This document shows positions 42,901 through 45,900 of a stretch of DNA of 55,377 nt, one piece after another. The first letter of the stretch is position 1; each line of letters begins with the position of its first letter. Below the pieces are notes generated by a model, which saw only the letters and a list, made by a program, of their open reading frames with translations, did not search any database and had not been told where the DNA came from. The stretch covers positions 1-55,377 of the forward strand of contig CAIKVT010000030.1 in assembly GCA_903830945.1 (NCBI GenBank), in the 5' to 3' direction. The DNA is from an uncultured Elusimicrobia bacterium. GTDB taxonomy: Bacteria > Elusimicrobiota > Elusimicrobia > UBA1565 > UBA9628. Position numbers and translations under genes: made by a program.

Positions 42901-45900
42901 GCCATGTCGGAAACGAAGAAAGCGACTTGGTTCGTCGGGCTCGTGGAGGTGACCAGGGGGATGTCGTCCGCCTCCAAGGTCTGCGCGTCAATAGTTCCAT
43001 TGGAGCCGGACAAGGTGACGCTGTTGGTGGAGACGAAATTCCAGTTAGCGCCGGCGGTGGTGGAGTAAAGCACGTTATAGGCCTGGCCACGGTTCTGCGC
43101 AGCCAAGGTGTCGCTTTGGAGCATGTTCCAGATCTGAATGGAGGAAAGAGCCACGCTGAAGAGACGGGTCTCGTCGAGTTTCCCCAATAAATATGGATCG
43201 GCGGAATACTGGGACTTCCCGAAGAAATTGAGGTTCGTGCTGCCCAGGCTCGACGGCGTCAGCGTCATGCTGGTATTGCTCGCCACGACCACGCCGTCTA
43301 TGTATAACGTGCCCAGCGAGGCCGAATGGTCGAGCGTGACCGCGATATGATGCCAGACTCCCGTCTTCAGCGCCGCCGGCGCGTTGATGCGCTGCTCGTT
43401 ACCGTTGCCGCTGGTGGTGATCGCGAAACGAGGCGTTCCATCGGAAGAGTCGGGTGTCAGGAACATATTGACATTGGTTCCCGTTCCAAAATCGAAGAAC
43501 CTCTGCCAGGCCGACGCAGACTGCCAATAGACCCAACTCGCGAACGTGAAGCTGGTCAATCCCTGCACGAGACCCGAGGACAGGCTGACGTAACTATTGC
43601 CGCCCAGGAAGTTCAAGGCACTGCCGCGTTTGCCCGCCACCCAGGTCAGGTTGTTGACGAGCCGGCCGTTGTAAGCGTTGGTCGAAGCATCCAGGGCCAC
43701 GCTGCCCGAGCTTTCGTCGAAATGCCACTGGCCCACGAGGCCCACGGGCAGGCCGGTGGAAACCAGAAGCCCGGAGTTGATGTCCTGCACCGATATCGTG
43801 ACCGAGACCATGCTCCCTCCCAGCAAGGTCGTCGTGGGCAAGCCCAGGAAAACGCCGGTCGGCGAAGTCGAGACCTGAGCACCAGAATAGGCGGGCAAGT
43901 CCAGGTCCGTCAGGAAGCTGGAAGCCGCGGACCAATCGGAACTGCCGCACGCTCTCCAATAATAGGCGGTCGCATTGGTCAGAGTGTTGGTAGAGACATA
44001 GTAAGGAAGAGCCGTAATCGAATCCACAACGATCTGGGTGAAGCTTTGATCCAAGGCGACCTGCACCCGCCAGGGGGCAAAGCCGCCGATCCAGGTCAAA
44101 AGCGGGGCCCCGGCGTTGACCGGGACTCCGCTGACTGGACTCGCCATGTTGGGCGGCGCGGCCAAGGTCATGGTGGATCCCAGCAACAGGTACCCTGAAA
44201 CACCGTTGATGCCATTGGCGTTGACGAAGAGATAATAAGTCGTGTGCAGAGCCAGACCCGAGACCGTGGCCATGGTCAGGGCCGTGGCAGACGAGCCCAC
44301 GATGAGCAGAGGTGGGGTGGCGCTCGAGGTCGATGCAACCAAGGTGTAGCCGGCCGCGGCATAAGCCGAACCCCACTGGGCCTGGATGCTCGTCGTGGTC
44401 ACGGCCAATATAGGGGGGCTTGCGGCCGGCGGAGCGTCCTGCTGGCCGAAGATGAGCACGCGGTTGTTGCTCTGATCCGCGACAAATAACTGCTTGGAGC
44501 CTGGGTCGAAAGCCACGCCATAAGGATAATGCATCCCGCTCTGTGTGGCGGTGGCGACATTCGAAGTGAAATTACCCTCTCCCAGCACCAGGCTGGCGTT
44601 CATGCCGTTGGTGATGCCGCCGGCCAGGTTGTAGGCCACCACGCGGTCACTGTCCGTCACGAAAAGCCTCTGCTGGGCCTGGTCATAGGTTGCGGCCCCG
44701 GGAGAATACTGCCCGTTCTGGCTGACGGCGGCATTATACGAGATGAAATTGGTCTGGCCCAGCACGAAGCTCGCGTTCATGCCGTTGGCGATGGCGCTGG
44801 GAGCCGCATTGAAGACCAAAGTGCGGTTGTTGCCGTAGTCGGCCACGAATAGACGTTGATTGCCAGGATCATAGGCAAGCCCCGAGGGATTGTCCATACC
44901 GGTCTGGGTATGGGCCAGGGCATTGGAAGTGAAATTGGCCTGGCCCAGCACATTGCTTGCGAGCATCCCGTTAGCGATGCCGTTGGCTAGGTTGAAGACC
45001 AAAGCGCGGTGATTGCCGTAGTCGGCTACAAAAAGGCGTTGATTGCCGGGGTCGTAGGCAACGCCAGAGGGGAGGGACATGCCGTTCTGGGTAGCGGCGG
45101 TTCCGTAAGAGGTGAAATTGGCCTGGCCCAGCACATTGCCGGCGAGCATCCCATCCGTGATGCCTCCGGCCAGATTGAAGACCAGAACGCGGTTGTTGTG
45201 GAAGTCGGCCATAAAAAGCCTTTGATTGACCGGGTCATAGGCCAGGCCCTCGGGATAGGACATGCCGCTCTGGGTATGGGCCGCCGCATGAGAGGTAAAA
45301 TCGGGCTGGCCCAGCACATTGACCGCGTTCATGCCGTTGGCAGCGCCGTTGGCCAGGCTGAAGACCAACACGCGGTTGTTGTTGCTGTCGGCCACGAAAA
45401 GCCTATCATTAGCCGGGTCATATACGCCGCTTGCAGGAGAATTCATCGCGCCCTGACTGAAGGCGGTGGTCGCCGAGGTGAAATTGGACTGGCCCAGCAC
45501 AAAGCTCGCGTTCTGGCCATTGGAGAAGGACTGGTCCACGGGCAAGGTGGTCAATAACGCTGTGTTCGAGACATTGAACCCCGCGGCCAGGACCTGATAG
45601 TAGTAGGTGGTCAGGGGAGAAAGCCCGGAGACCAGGGCCGCTGTGAAGGTCGTGGTCAGCACCGTTGACCAATTGGAGCCGTCCAGACTCTGCTGGAGAG
45701 TGTAGGAAGTGCGGCCGGGAGTCCCGTTCCAGGCCAGGCCCGCGTTGCTCGCGCCGCTCCAGAGCGCAGTCAAGTTTGTCGGAGGAAGGACATTGGTGTC
45801 CACGAACACCACATAAGCAGCGCTGGACACGTTGCCGGCCATGTCGGAGACGAAGAAAGCGATCTTATTGGTGGGGCCCTGAGAGGTGACCAGCGGGATG

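Noticed and set aside
41991-43190. Long plus-strand open frame (399 aa) and many similar frames opposite the second giant
   Set aside because: They are shadows of the high-GC, repeat-rich minus-strand gene. Their own repeats (QVEDQHA-type phrases) are simply the antisense of the NHL blade consensus, and they lack start signals and domains.
36535-45535. Regularly spaced repeats resembling a CRISPR or tandem-repeat array
   Set aside because: The period is about 180 bp, the frame is open throughout and the repeat is at protein level (NHL blades). There are no short identical repeats with unique spacers.
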